Source: Lates calcarifer (Eukaryota > Chordata > Actinopteri > Centropomidae). From it: a DNA stretch of 64,000 bases. The notes under the pieces were generated by a model, which saw nothing but the letters and a program-made list of their open reading frames with translations, ran no database searches and was not told the DNA's origin. Of this stretch, positions 1 to 12,835 are shown piece after piece. Where the stretch lies: assembly GCF_001640805.2 (NCBI RefSeq), contig NC_066851.1, positions 7,238,712 through 7,302,711 on the forward strand, given 5' to 3'. Both the position numbers and the translations under genes were made by a program. Numbering within the stretch: position 1 is the first letter of the stretch; each line of letters opens with the position of its first letter.

Positions 1-2085
1 CCTTTGCTACTTCTGCAGTGGCGTGTGCAGAAAGGTGATATTGGAATTTTTGATTTGTGCTGATATTTATCAACCTCTCCTCCCCCCTTCACCCTCCCCT
101 TTCTCTTTGCCCTCTCTCCCCCACCGTTTATTTTTCTCTCTCTTTCTCTCTGCCAGCTGTCAGCGTTGGCAGCGTGCCACACAGGCGCTTGCCGCTCGGC
201 TAGTGACAGATGCAGCAGCAAGCCAGGCAAAGAGGAGAAAAGGAACAAGAGGTAAAAACAGTGCGCGATCGAAAAAGAAAAGAGAGAATGAACAAGAGAA
301 ACAATGAAGGAAAGAGAGACACGGAAGAAAAAGGAGAGAGAGAAAGAAGGATGAGTGAGACAACAGAGAGTTGGCCCTCCCCATTGTGTCAAAAGGGACA
401 CGGCGTTGGATTAGACCACGTCCAATAATCACAGCCAGATGGGCTGTGGAGGGGCGTGGACAGAGGGAGATTGAAAAACAAGATAGCCTGGGACATTTTC
501 AGAGTTAGGTTACAGCACAACTTTATTCTGACATTTCAATTCACACCCTCGAGTACAGTCAATACATAAATTTAACAACCTCCAACACAATAATGCATCT
601 AAGAGCACTACAACTCATTTCCTTGCAAGATTGCGTCACTGATAGGCCACATCTGTGTGGCATTTAAGTCGTGTTGCCCTTTTTTCCCCCTTATTAACAT
701 TCCAGAGCCCATTCCTAAACCACTGACACTGTGAGATTACCTTGACCAAAACATGGCTGTTTCCCTCCAACTCCGACACAAATTGCAGCAGTCATTTCTG
801 TTTTCGAAAGAGCAATTTGTCACCCGTATAATATGTACGTATCAAGTGTCGGGTTCGCTCTGAGTCTAAAGAAACCTCATAGGACAAGAAAGTTACTAGA
901 AGAGAAAAGAACCAAAAAAAAGAGAAAAACATTAGAAACAGGTCGAGGTATAAACATTGAATTTTATTTTTTGAAAACAAGCTTCATTTTCTTACTCTCT
1001 TCCTCTCAGCACTTGAGGCACCCTCTCCCTGAGTTTTTGCCAGCGATAGCGCCACCTTTTCAACCAGAGAACAAAACACAGTTTAGCATGTTTGACCAGC
1101 TTTGCCTTGCACAACACGTGTAAAATTATCATCAAAATGAGAGGTGTTACACATGAGATCTGGACTGTTAATGAGTCAGTGAATGGATACAATCACAGTC
1201 GTCAGGCCCATGAACTTGGCCAAGGCGTGCATTGGGCCAACAAAGACACAAACACACGCAAGCAAACAAACAAATGAGCCCATACAAAGCTACACTCCCT
1301 GCACCCCGTTACCCCACCACCACCACCTTGGCCGTTCTGCCTTTATGTCATTGTTTTTCTCCCCCAGTTTCTTTGTCTCTCCTGCTACCCCCATCTGGTG
1401 TGTGTGGACACGGCCTCTCGGAGCTAATTCACTTCCTTGGACACCATCTGCTGTGTGACTTTCTACAGTAAACTGAGCCTGGCTGGTCGTCTCAGGGAGG
1501 GACGGAGCTGTGTTGTCACCTGTTCAGCACGCCGCCTTCTGCCACCCGGCATCAGCTTTCACTGGACGCTCCACGCATCGATGGAGAGGGTGTGACAAAA
1601 AGGGTGTTTGTCAAGCATTGGCACTTCACTTATCTGATTTTCAGTCCTTAATGACTAACTCGGGGCTCAGGGCAGCCAGGCAGAATCTTTTGTTCAATGT
1701 AAAGTTGTATTTATTGTACTCCATGAGGAAAAGTGTTAAAATGTTCCTGCATGGGATTTGATGATACAAAAGCACGTCTGTTTTAAGAGACAATCTGTAG
1801 ACATAATCACCCCCAAGGCAAATGAAAGCTACATCATATTTGGTGAGTCTGTAATTTCTGACATCTTATCTTGACTGTCAGTTCCATTGTCCATTACTGG
1901 CAGTAAAACATGCTACAGTAATGTGATTACTTTTTGTAGTAGTATGTAGTCTGAGGGATTACAACTTGAAACATTGTCATTACATGACAGTTACTAATCA
2001 CAATAACATTACTTAGGTAATTTGGGTGTTTAGGCGGTTAGCTCCCTGTGGCACCAGGGGTTTAATATATATATATTTACATATT
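1..2085. other. Non-coding, no gene recognised
   Basis: Low-complexity pyrimidine-rich sequence at about 75-150 gives way to purine-rich sequence (GAGA and AAAG runs) at about 230-360. The rest is mixed AT-rich sequence. Open frames here are short and follow the biased composition, so I call none as a gene. Confidence 0.6.
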
Positions 2086-2145
2086 TACATTTACTCATTT
2101 GGCACATGCTTTTATCCAAAGCAACTTACAAATTACAGAGCATTT
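2086..2145. repeat. Dispersed teleost repeat fragment (SINE-tail-like motif)
   Basis: The stretch around ACATTTACTCATTTGGCAC and CTTTTATCCAAAGCAACTTA matches a motif that I recall as recurring in teleost interspersed repeats (GCAGACGCTTTTATCCAAAGCGACTTACA type). The exact family (V-SINE-like, HE1-like or the tail of a LINE partner) cannot be decided from one diverged fragment. It follows a short TA run at about 2066-2078. Confidence 0.45.
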
Positions 2146-2224
2146 TAGCTTGGTGCAGGATGGGGTTTTGGTCGACTAGTCTTTAGTAAAAAATACACCT
2201 CCACGCAAGTCCATGGATATCATA

Positions 2225-2430
2225 TTGATATGTCTCCCTAGCTAGTTTGCTAATGTTAGCTTCTCCTCAGTTTACATGGACAAATCACCAGGTCTTGTTC
2301 AGTTTTCACTCTGAGGCTGCAGACTAGCTCAAAATATTAAGTGGTGCTTACAGACAGCTAGCTGTTTGTGGACACCGTCTGTTTTTTAACGTATGTGAAA
2401 GACAGATATTGCAACATACCAATGTGGAGT
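2225..2430. repeat. Weak match to repeat family C
   Basis: GTTTGCTAATGTTAGCTTC, CTCTGAGGCTGCAGACTAGC and CAGACAGCTAGCTG resemble pieces of the GCTAGC/TTAGC-rich dispersed repeat annotated at 29.7-30.4 kb. It is diverged and has no clear ends. Confidence 0.3.
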
Positions 2431-2639
2431 TGTGTTGAGTAGTAAAAAGTAATGAAACAAATAATGTAATTCAGTTCTTCTGCTGTTGAGCAATTACTAA
2501 ATAATCGAACTTTTCAATTATTTATATGTAATACATAATTGATTACACTTTTCATATCACTTGCCAAACACTGAGGGCCACAAATACAGATTTTTCATAT
2601 CCTCTAAGATTAAAAAGGTAACAGCGAAACAGAGACAAT

Positions 2640-2835
2640 CCTCACGACTATTCCCCATGAATTTAATTATATATCAGGTCCCTAATCAGCTAACTTAATT
2701 ACCAAAGACTTCATTATTGAGCATGTCAGCCTCTCTGAGGTGAACTGGGATAATAATAGCAGAACTGCGCCGTTCAATTACCAAGCTCAGCAGGTGATTT
2801 TCTCACAGCATCAAGAGGCCAGACTTTACTTTTCA
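2640..2835. promoter_or_regulatory. Candidate conserved non-coding element
   Basis: A non-repetitive, AT-rich but information-rich stretch with several homeodomain-type TAATTA/TTAATT cores (TTTAATTATATATCAG, AACTTAATTACC, GTTCAATTACCAAG) and no coding frame. Vertebrate developmental enhancers often look like this, but conservation cannot be seen from one sequence. Confidence 0.22.
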
Positions 2836-5260
2836 AATTGTCAATGGATTAGAAGCTTCTGTTCTCAAAGGTGCTATTCATTGCTAAGAAAGACATATAG
2901 GGAGCGCTTGTGATCTTAACATACATGACTGCAAAGTCAGCACTGCTAAAACGTAACCCCCGGAAATTATGAATAGGTATGAAAATGAATAGGCTTTGAA
3001 GGAATACCTCATGATCTGTAAAGCAGTACACATTCTGGCCTAATCCTAATGGATGTGTTCCAGTGTGTGTGCTGAATTGTGGAAACACACGGCCTGTCTC
3101 TGCTCAGTTTCCTCCCTCATTTCCAGCCAGATCCATTTCTTTTTCCCCTCTCTCTGGCTTTTCGACCTTCTAGCTCTCCACCCCTGAGCAGAGTTGGATT
3201 TCTCCAAAGCTCAGCCTGGGTTCTGCCATCTGTGGCTTGTGCTTTGACCCTTTTCCATGGCTCAGGAAGTGAAGGATCTAAGCCCTAGCGGGGTCTAGGG
3301 GAAGAATTGCGTTGCCGCCTGACTAAATGTCTTACCGACTGACTGAATGACTGTTGACATGACAGCTGGGCGAGGAAATCAGAGCCGCTCCCTAGTGAGA
3401 CGACTGGCAGGGGACAGAAAAGACAACGCGCTGGATTGTATGAGGCTGTGATTTAGTGCACACAAAGAAAAACCTGAGTGACACATGCATGTGTGCACAG
3501 ATCAACGGACATGCAGAGGCAAACAAGCCCACAGTAGCAACTGGAGTCGTGCAGCTGTTGATATTGCAGTGTAAGAGGCTTGCATGCCTGCGAGCATGAC
3601 CCAGTGGCAGCATCCCTGCTGATACTGTGAGCAGAGAGCGACTGTCTGCTGAATATCTATCAGTGGGCACCATAGCGCTGTCCTCCTCCACCTCCTCCCT
3701 TCCCTCCTGCTGTCCTTTAGGAGCTGATAGCAGCCCTCCATCCAAACCCTGTCCAAGCAGCCTGTCACTGGATTGCACTTTCTTCCCTTTAATCTTTTTT
3801 AACAGGGCCAGCAGAGTGCAATTTATGACACTGCTTTCTTGTTTGGCCCTGCTTTGGACCCTGGCTTGGTTTCAGTACAAGACTGTAAACAACCTCTAAT
3901 GTCGACACTATAGCTGTGATGCTGTGGGTGAGGTAGAAATATTACTTTGTTAATTGTGTCGTGAACCGCTGTGTTTCTACAAGGTGACTATGGTTAGATG
4001 TCTGCTTCATCACGGGTTACGTCATATTAAAAACTAGTTTAAAGCATCATTGAAAAGTATTATTTAACTTCCAGCATCCCTGTGTATTTAAAAAGAACCA
4101 CACCATCTTGAGCCTCTTTAAATAGCATCTATTTTCCCTTTTTTTCCATTCATTATCCTCCTGTCCATTTCTGTCCACATGCTGAGGGTTTGCACAGCTT
4201 GTGGAAAATGTGTGTCTTTCTTGCTGCGGTGGCACTTCACTGATTTATACAGTAATCTTGTATAAATGGAACAGTTTCCCCTTTTTCTACTCGCTGAGAA
4301 CAAGTGTACAAAAGTACCACGTGGTTCGCTGAGTAGTAACTCATTCACCATCCACCCCTCCTATCTCCAGCTATCGATCCCAGCGCTCATTTAGTCCAAT
4401 CAATCCTTATGGAGAATCAATCTACAACTGATGCTGCACTCATTCAAACTCATCCACGTCAGGAATAACAGTATGGACTCTCCTGATATGGCTGTGTCTC
4501 TTGTGATAAATGGATCGGTTGATCTGGCAGAGTGTGTCTCTGTGTGTGTGTTGCATGTGCGTGATTTCAGATGCTGTGGGATGGGGGCTAGGGTAGGTGC
4601 TGATGTGCTCCGGTATAGTGAGTTAGGAGTCAGGGGAGAGCTAAAGCAGAGGGATGGTCTCCATCTGTCAGCCCGGCCCACTCTAAAGTGGCCATCACTC
4701 AGGATTGATTAGCCACGAGCCCATTAGCCCCCTGGCTTTTTTCTCTCTTTCCACTTCTTTCCTTTTTTTTCACTCCCTCTTTTTCCCCCTGACCATCAAT
4801 CTTTCTCCCTTTCACTCAAAACCCATCTCTTTCCATTTTAAGTGTCTCTCTTTATCTTTCTCCTTTACTTCCTGGACTCTCCTGGGCCTCACATCACGTT
4901 TCTCTCTCTCCTAACGTCCTAACTTTCTCTCCCTTCTTTACTCTCTCAGTCTTTTCCTCATTCTTTCTGTCTGAATGAAATTGCTCTCTGTGATAGGGTG
5001 GTCCCTTCACTTATTTCATCTCAGCTCCCTTAAACCAAGTAGTACATCACACCTCTCCTCCTCTCTCTCTTGCTCTTATACCGACCGCCTCAGTCGACAG
5101 AGCGGTACAAATCAGATCAGTGCGAGGGAACACTGGGACGGTCACAACCATTCTGCTGTCATGACAACAAGATGCTCTGGGCCTTTACTCTGTCCATCCA
5201 TTTAGGTCAGTGTCGTCTGGGTCCTGGAGGGAAGTGGGGTGTGATGAGAAGTAGCTATGG
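2836..5260. other. Non-coding, no gene recognised
   Basis: Mixed-composition sequence with scattered open frames of up to 128 codons and no supporting splice pattern or protein-like composition. A long polypyrimidine tract at 4735-4965 is listed separately. Confidence 0.55.
4735..4965. repeat. Polypyrimidine low-complexity tract
   Basis: About 230 bases in which C and T dominate the plus strand (TTTTTCTCTCTTTCC style), with only scattered purines. The open frames here are Ser/Phe/Leu-rich artefacts of this composition. Confidence 0.7.
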
Positions 5261-5273
5261 GTGTGTGTGTGTG

Positions 5274-5315
<42 letters not shown>
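5261..5315. repeat. Compound (GT)n(TA)n microsatellite
   Basis: About seven GT units run directly into about 20 TA units. Sequence on either side is unique. Confidence 0.95.
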
Positions 5316-5316
<1 letters not shown>

Positions 5317-5820
5317 TACTACCAGTGGCACAGAGGGTGGATGACTGTATGAGGTACTCAGTATAAAAGCATGCTGTTACTATGCTCCCCTCTACTTTCC
5401 TTCCACATCATTTGATTCCTGTTTGGCAGATATTATAGGTCAGTGACGACCACAGTATTGACAGGATGTGGACAAAGTGTTCTCAGACGAGGAGGTGACC
5501 CTGTAGGTGAACATGCTTTCTGACGGGCCCAATGGCTCCTGTGTGAAGATGTGGCCATGGTGACATACAAGCAGGGCGACAGCGTGAGGAGAGCTCCTGA
5601 CTGTGGCTCTGCGCCTGGCCTCTGATAAGCCGGCCGAGTGCTGATTGAGTGCTCACCAGTCTGTCGTCTGCCTCTCGCAGAGTGCTGACAACAAACTTCT
5701 ACTTAAGAAGAGGTTCATCTAAAGCAGGCCTCTCAAGAATGACAACACATACACACTCACACACACATACATGCAGGGAGGTATGCTTGTAAACCCCAAA
5801 AGCCTATATGTAGTGGGCAC

Positions 5821-6070
5821 TCACACAAGGGTGGGGTGGAGGTGGCAATAGCCTGCGCTCAGGCTTGAGGGCACGTCAGAGAAGCCGGTGTTTCCAGGGA
5901 AGACCACGCGGCGGCGGCGTGTGTCCCTCCACGTGGATCCCACCTCCTGGTACCTCTGGGGGCTCCACCAGTAACCCCCCTTCCCCTGATGCGGGGTGGA
6001 GAAGTTGGGCAGCTCCGGCCTCCAGTAGCGCCTCATGTACAGGGGCTCATACAGGCTCAGGCGAGGCTTC
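5821..6070 (-). CDS. Candidate orphan coding exon, gene unknown
   Basis: A minus-strand open frame of about 80 codons, from a candidate acceptor at about 6071 (pyrimidine-rich tract, CTCCAAG) to a TGA at 5823-5821. It is very GC-rich at third positions, unlike its surroundings. The peptide is rich in Trp, Tyr, Arg and Pro, with blocks such as LYEPLYMRRYWRPELPNF, GKGGYWWSPQRYQEVG and RRRRVVFPGNTGF. A TGT/GTGAGT donor-like site overlaps the stop, so the exon could be internal (ending at 5825) or terminal. No minus-strand AATAAA lies close by on the left, which slightly favours an internal exon. Composition and aromatic spacing resemble small ciliary or sperm microtubule-inner proteins, but I do not recognise a family and assign no function. 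I could not identify partner exons. Confidence 0.5.
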
Positions 6071-7192
6071 CTTGGAGCGAACGGGGGGGTGGTGTGTGGA
6101 GGAGAGAAAAGAGAGGGAGACAGAGACAGAAAATCAATACATCCACAGGATTACTCAGTGTACTCATTTCCTAGCTGTGTGGCCCTATTTAATCACAGAC
6201 ATAGAAGCAAGGGCACGCACAATGAAAGCTCTTTACATATTTCCATCAGTTTTAGATGATAGAAGGATGTTGATGCCTGTGTTCTTGAACAAGAGCGTAA
6301 CTACAGGAAGCAACAAGGCTTCCCAGTATGACTCATATGCCAACAAAAGAATATTAACATCCCTTCTTCTCCTTCTCTGCCCTTTTCCTTTGCTACTGAA
6401 TTTCTCTTGAAGTAAATTATCCAGCACATACACAGGCCAGCATCAGCAATGTTGTCACAGTGCCAGCTTGAGCTAGTGATTTACCTTGTTGGCACTTCAC
6501 ATCTGTCATTAACTGCGCTGGATCTGTAATAAACAGGCCAATACTGAATACTGAGGATTAGAGGCAGTGAAAGGAGCTGAAGGAGAAGAGGTGGGAAGGA
6601 TACACGACGAGGAAGAACGTCTCCGCGCATGTGAACCACTGCATATAATGACCAAAATATGAGGGCGATGTGGATCCACTTAGGGCTATCTGGTTACCAT
6701 GGGCCTTTAATAAATGTAGTGATGTGAGACCCAGTGGCCGCAGCCACAAACAGTGGGTAACTTTAGAGGGACGCCTGGGGTTACAATGGCATGGAAGGGG
6801 CCCTCAGACCTCCACTCACTCAACCCCCTACACCTCCCTCCTCCAACTCGATCCATCCGTATCCACCCGAGGCGAAGCAGAAAGCCATTATAAAACTACC
6901 AGCAAAAAATAAATAAATAAATATATACATATATCTCAAGTCGCACGGCATAGAATATGCAAGCATGTGAAAGTGGAGTGTGTTTCAACTTGGATAGTCC
7001 CATGAGACACTGAATACATTACGTCAAAACATTATTGTTTGGAAAGCACAGATATACACACGTCAGCACGTCTCCAGATGCTTTTCAGAGCGCCTCTGTG
7101 GATGTCTGAGCACATTCTGTATGACCATGTCCCAGCTACGATGGTGATGTAGGTCCAGCTATCTGATTTCAGCAGGCCCCTAATGAACTCAT

Positions 7193-7246
<54 letters not shown>

Positions 7247-9910
7247 TTTTGCGAGACAGAGTCTGAGCCCATCCCACCAGGAGCAGCTGTAATCAGACAG
7301 CAATCATAAGTACTCTGAACAGCATCCATCTTTCATTCTCCTCCCTCTGCCTCACTACCTGCGTCCTCCTCCCCCCTTCACTTCCTCCAGCTCACCCTGG
7401 GTGAAAATGACAGACACTTTTAAAAGTCAACGTGATGAGATGCATTTTTCTCTGTGGCAGGGGGGAAAACACACACACACATACATATTGACAGGACCTT
7501 TTTTTGACATACTGATGGAAAAAGAAACACTGGGCTTTTACGCAACAGCACTAGTTTGTGGCTATGATTACATTTTAAGCAGAAGTAGTAAAACAATCAT
7601 AAAGCTTGAGGCAGATGATGAGAAATGTTGAGATGATATTCATGGTGAAACATATTTTCTAACATGTCTGCCTTGAAAAATGTCAGTAAACTTTTTTTAT
7701 TAAACTAATGTCACCCTGACCACAAACCACAATGTCACACTGTGATTCGCTGCAGTAAGAATGTGGACAAACAAATTGACAGCCACTCTGGAAAATTCTG
7801 CCTCACTGACACCTATTGAACAAACATCCAAGTTATGTCGCCACTTGCCGCACAGCAGGTCAGTAAAGCACGAAGACCTTGTTGAAAACAACCCCTGTCT
7901 TCAATTATAGATACAATGACTTGGTGTAAAATCCACAGTGAAAAAAGTAAACAAGGTCACAAACACCACCTACCTCAAGATGTAATTAGCCACATATTCA
8001 GCTGTCTCTGGATACATGACTACTTGTATTGTCTTCACTGGGGCCCAACACAGACTGCTTCTTAAGTATGTACACTTGCTGGTAAGTATTTACATTTGTG
8101 CCTATTTGCATGTGGGTGTGTTCTTTAGCCATTACCAAGGGGACGACGGTATGAGCGCGTGTCCCCGTTTTAGCAACCAGAATCCCCCCAGGTGAAATCA
8201 GCTTGAGCACATCTCTACTTAAAATAGAGTCCTTCAGAGCTCTGTGGCTGAACCAGAGAAGGCCATGTAGGGACTAGCGCCACAGATCCTTGGGCTGGTT
8301 CGTCCTCAGGCCTAATGATCATCTGAAAACTTCTTCTTTTGTTGTCACTTTTGAGCTTGTGCTACTTGTGGCAGTTAGATTCCCTCCTTGGTCAACCCAG
8401 TCCAGTTTCTTTAAACCCCCCCCCCCCCCCCAGTTCCAAATATGAGGAGAATTCTTGAGTTAATGATGTCTGAGTAATTGTCCTCCAACATTGCATTGTG
8501 ACTCGGCCTAATACACATCGGAAATGAAAAGGGGGGGTTTGAGATTTAATGCACCGTAAGCCTACTCAACGGGATTACATTCTAAAAACGATCAAACGTG
8601 ATTGCGGTGACATGCAGTAGATGGGACTCATGTCTCTCTGGACTCCCTCCCACTGTTAAGTATCCGCAAAAATCCACATTTTACAATTGAAAGGAATCGT
8701 ATGGGATTGGCCTCAATAATGCTGAATTCTGTGGCTCTGTGTCAGAAGAGAATGGAGTCTGTCTTTTTGAAAAGAGTAGCTCTGCTTGAGGAGAAAACAT
8801 AAGCTTGTCATACAGCGCTTTTTTGCCTCATTAAATCTGCAGACGTGTCCTACTTTCCCTCTGACTCCTCCATTGGACTCCTGTGCTAGTGAGCAGATTT
8901 GGTGGAGGATGAGAGTGGGGGTGTCTCATTAAATATCCATATACCCGGAGCCTTTTCTGCAGTGTTACTTGACATAATGTGAGCACGTGTGTGAGAGAGC
9001 AGGAGGTACAGTGCACATTATTTGTGTGTTTCCATGAAGCTCCTCAGTGTATCTCTTCTCCATTGGATTACTCCTCCATCCTGTTGTGGTTCAGACAGCC
9101 AGTCCGCTCCCCTCTATCTTCACAAACACTCTGATAAGCCTGTCCTTCTAACCTTCCCCCCATCCTTTTATTTCCCCCCCTGCAGTCCTCCCTAGTGTGA
9201 CATTGAGCAGCCCAGGATTCCTTCTCGGCCACACCCCACCCCCCACTCCATTTTCCTCTCCCATCCCTCTCCCTTTTTTCCCCCCTCTCCATCTGAGGCT
9301 GAAAGCTGTCAAAACACTGCACTGCCTTCTCGATATCAAAGCCCACTGAAAAAAAAAAGTATTGCAGCTTAGATTGAATTCCAGCGTGATGCAGAAACAT
9401 GCAGTTATGTTTTGACTCCGCCAACGAGTGTTAAGATAAAATATTAACAATATAACCGCTCAAAAAAAGCTGTCACTCTCCCACAGACGCAGAGCTTGTT
9501 CGTGGCCTCATGGCATCGACTACAGTGAAACTGTCTAAGACTCTCACAGAGAGTAGGAAAACAGAGTCAAATCCTCTGAGATTCTGTGTGAGGCCACAGA
9601 GACAGAGAGAAGAAACCTGACAGCTGGCTGGGTCAGATAAAGGCGAATGGAAAGCCCACACATCTTCCGCCCCTTTCTCTCAGGTGCAGAACCACTAAAA
9701 TACCCAATTTCTGCTGCAACCATTGCCCCGGACTTTTTGAAGCGAGAGAGAGAGGAACAGAAAACTGTAGAGGAACTGCTGGGGTCAGTTTCATTATGTA
9801 TTTCGAAAATGGGAGAAAACCACAAAAATGCTCAATATGTCTCAATGTATTAGAGAACTAAGTGTTGTACTACACTTTACTTTGTTGTATATCTGTCCCT
9901 TTTGTTATGT
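6071..9910. other. Non-coding, no gene recognised
   Basis: Mostly unique sequence with a (GT)n array at 7195-7245, a 16-base C run at 8416-8431 and a pyrimidine-rich patch at about 9150-9300. No partner exon for the candidate exon at 5.8-6.07 kb was found by eye. Confidence 0.5.
7195..7245. repeat. (GT)n microsatellite ending in GCGCGCG
   Basis: About 22 uninterrupted GT units followed by a short GC alternation. The whole array is alternating purine-pyrimidine and so could adopt Z-DNA. Confidence 0.95.
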
Positions 9911-10415
9911 TTTTGCTCACACCAGCGGCATGGTTCTAGGGAAGGTAGTGTTAGTCAATTGGTCCACCTCTTTAGTTCAGACTGAAATATCTCAAAAGCT
10001 ATTGGATGGGCTGCCATGAAATGTTGTACAGACATGCATGTTCCCCAGGAATCCCACTGACCTACTGATCCTCTGACCTTTCCTCTGGCACCACCATGAG
10101 GTTCACATTTGTGGTTTTTAGTCACATGTCTTGACAACTGTATTGCCATGAAATTTGGTACAAATATAAGTGGTGACCAAAAAATGAATCCTACTGATTT
10201 TGGTGATCCCCTGACCTTTTACTTAGCTCCACCTTGAGATTGACATTTGTGGTAATACAGACATTCATGTTTATTATACGTCCTCATGTTTTTAGCCTGT
10301 CAAAATGGTGAATATGGTAAACCCTGCACCTGCTAAACATGTTAGCGTTGTGACATTAGCATGTCAAAGCACTGCCGTGTCTTCGTACAGTTTCATACAG
10401 CCACTGTGCTGTAGC
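9911..10415 (+). repeat. Dispersed repeat family A, copy 1
   Basis: Contains the recurring blocks GGCATGGTTCTAGGGA, TTGGTCCACC, GACTGAAATATCTCAA, TATTGGATGGGCTGCCATGA, GGTGATCCCCTGACCTTT and a TTAGCATGTCAAAGCACTG end. The same blocks recur at 23.4 kb, 52.2 kb and 55.7 kb, in either orientation. The GCCATGAAAT...CTGACCTTT unit occurs twice inside this copy. I recall this as a very abundant percomorph interspersed repeat whose class I cannot state with confidence. No coding capacity is seen. Confidence 0.75.
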
Positions 10416-12835
10416 CCACGGGAAGCTAGTTGAAGAGATTTGATCCTGAGATTTGATTTTGGGATGTGACCCCAGGTCACTTGAGGCTTAGATATATACT
10501 CCAGAAAATGTCAGCATCAGGTCCAGACAGTCTCTGGTCTTGCCCTTTCACCCGTGCAGCACACAGTCAGAGAATGTCTGCGTGAGACATGTTTTTACCA
10601 ACTGGAAATGTTCCATTTGGTTCAGGTGAGGAGTGGCATCTGCAGGTAGTGTGCAGGAGACTAGTGATGCAGGACCATCACCAACATGCCCGCTCTCTCA
10701 CTGTGAAGCCTTTGGACAGTTATCTGCTCTATTCAAACATGGGCTCCCTTGGACATTACACAGACTTCATCCTAGAGAACTGGCAGGATCAAATCAGTTT
10801 AACATCTAATCCAACTGATTTGGACATTTGCGTTAAACATACAGCTCCACTGAGTAATGTCTGGAAAATTTCAGGTTTGCAGTGTATGTGTGAAAGCAGC
10901 TATAGTTTAAGAGTTGGGAAGCATTTTGTGAAAACACACAGGGACACTTGACAGGGACTATTTATCCATCCTATCATATAAGGATTCATGCCAACAGAAG
11001 TCCTGCAACACATTAAAACCTGCGGGAATTGCTCTAATGACTGCAAATATTATATTTACAGCTCTGACTTGACATACAGGGGAGAGATTTGTAAAGCCAA
11101 CCTGGTCCCAGATCAGTTGCCACTGCCGACTGCAGAGCTGCAGGACTTTTCTCACTTAGTACCGGATAAAAACCAGCTCCCAGGGAAACATTCATCACTC
11201 TCATGACTTTAAGAACATTTGAGGTGAGCGATGACTGCAGTGTATTTTCATAAATATTTTACAGTGCAGCTCTAGCACGCAGTTAATCATGGGTGGGTGA
11301 AATCGTATTAAGGCAGAGATTTTTATCACCAAACAGATAAAAAGTTTATTGTATGTGGTGCCAAAAACATCAGGTGTACCGACCAGTTTATATCATAATG
11401 GCCATGGAGCTGCCTGGAGGTATTCTAACTGTGGAAAAAAACAGGTTTTGATAAATGTCACATCCCCAGAAAAGTTTCAAGTTTAGTTTTACACTGGAGC
11501 TCAGACGACTATCAATAAAGAATAAACCACAGAAAACCATCACATTCCAACTTCCAACTACCCAAGAAGGGAAGATTTTTTTCCTAAGCCTGCCATGTTT
11601 TTGTCAGAAAAAACTGTCTGGCATCCAGGATGTCAGGCTTATTGTAAAAAAAAAAAACAAAAAACATCCATTAAAAAAAGCTGACAGAGACATAGTGCTG
11701 TACTAACAGATGTCATCCATCATATTAAATGAGACAACCAGTAATTTCTCCTAACAGGACTTCACTAAGCTGTTAAATACCACATTTAATTCAACTAGTT
11801 TTCATTTTCAATTAGGGCCTACTGGTACATGTACTTTTGGTGGCAGTGAACAAGGTGAGACAGATATGACAGGAGATGTGCAGCAAACTCCTCTTATTCA
11901 TTTCTGGCAGAATGAAACTGTTGACGGGATTATAACTGCAATCAATGTTGTCTTATAAAGTCAAGCTGGAAAAAAAATGTGAGGAACAAATTGAGTTGTC
12001 TCATTTACAGTGATGGATTATGTTCATCAGTGTAGCAGTATGACTCTGCAAGCTGTTTTAATTGATTTCTGAAAAGAATGGGAGCCTACGATTTCCAGGA
12101 GATGAGGTGAACTTTAATAGAATAGAAAAGACTGCATGAGCCTCTGAGCGAGCCAAACAGAGCAGTGGGGTTAGACGCTCATAATGCATGTTTCCATACA
12201 TCTGTTTTTATGCGCATTTTCAATTATGCACATAAAAACCACAAAAGAAACAAGGGAACTTTGAATAACAGACAGAATATATCTAACATATAAAAAAGTT
12301 TGTACAGTCTGGTGGTTTGGAAATTATGCATGCTGAAAAAAACAAAATGTGAAAAGGTTGAATGGGCTTATGAAACAAACCTCACTATTGCAACCACCTC
12401 CTGCTCCTTCCTCTGTATAATAAGAATTTGTGTCATGCTGTCCCTCTGTTAAAGGCCTGAATATAAAGAGTGGAGGTGGACAGCTTTGGTTTGAATCCAG
12501 ATGGGGATGAGGACACTTGCTGAATGTCACCCCTTTCTGTATCACTTTAGAGGCTTATAAAAACAACACAATTCAGAAGCAGACATAAAATGGTACAATT
12601 TATCATAATGTTGCTCATTAACAGATAATTTTGTCACCTCCTTCAGTATTTACATTATGGTAGTTTGTTGAAATGGACATATTAACATGCTATTTTGCCA
12701 AGTTTTCTGAAATTTGCTTAAAAATGGACAAACCTTTTGATGAAAATTTAATACTAAATGCACTGGTATTATCCTTATTATACTTAAGGGCAGGGGAAAC
12801 CAGTTGTGAAGTTGACGTGTTACTTAAGATACGGC
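10416..12835. other. Non-coding, no gene recognised
   Basis: AT-rich unique sequence. A 120-codon open frame at 10589-10951 has no recognisable domain and lies in ordinary AT-rich DNA. Confidence 0.5.

Noticed and set aside
3392..3778. 128-codon minus-strand frame
   Set aside because: No domain, and no convincing acceptor/donor pair with coding-like third positions across the frame.
6484..6680. Minus-strand hydrophobic frame (IALIFWSLYAVV...) ending at an AAG/GTAAAT donor, considered as a partner of the 5.8-kb exon
   Set aside because: The donor is good, but the upstream side lacks a pyrimidine tract and the third positions are not GC-biased like the 5.8-kb exon.
10589..10951. 120-codon plus-strand frame
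   Set aside because: Ordinary AT-rich sequence, no family, no splice context.
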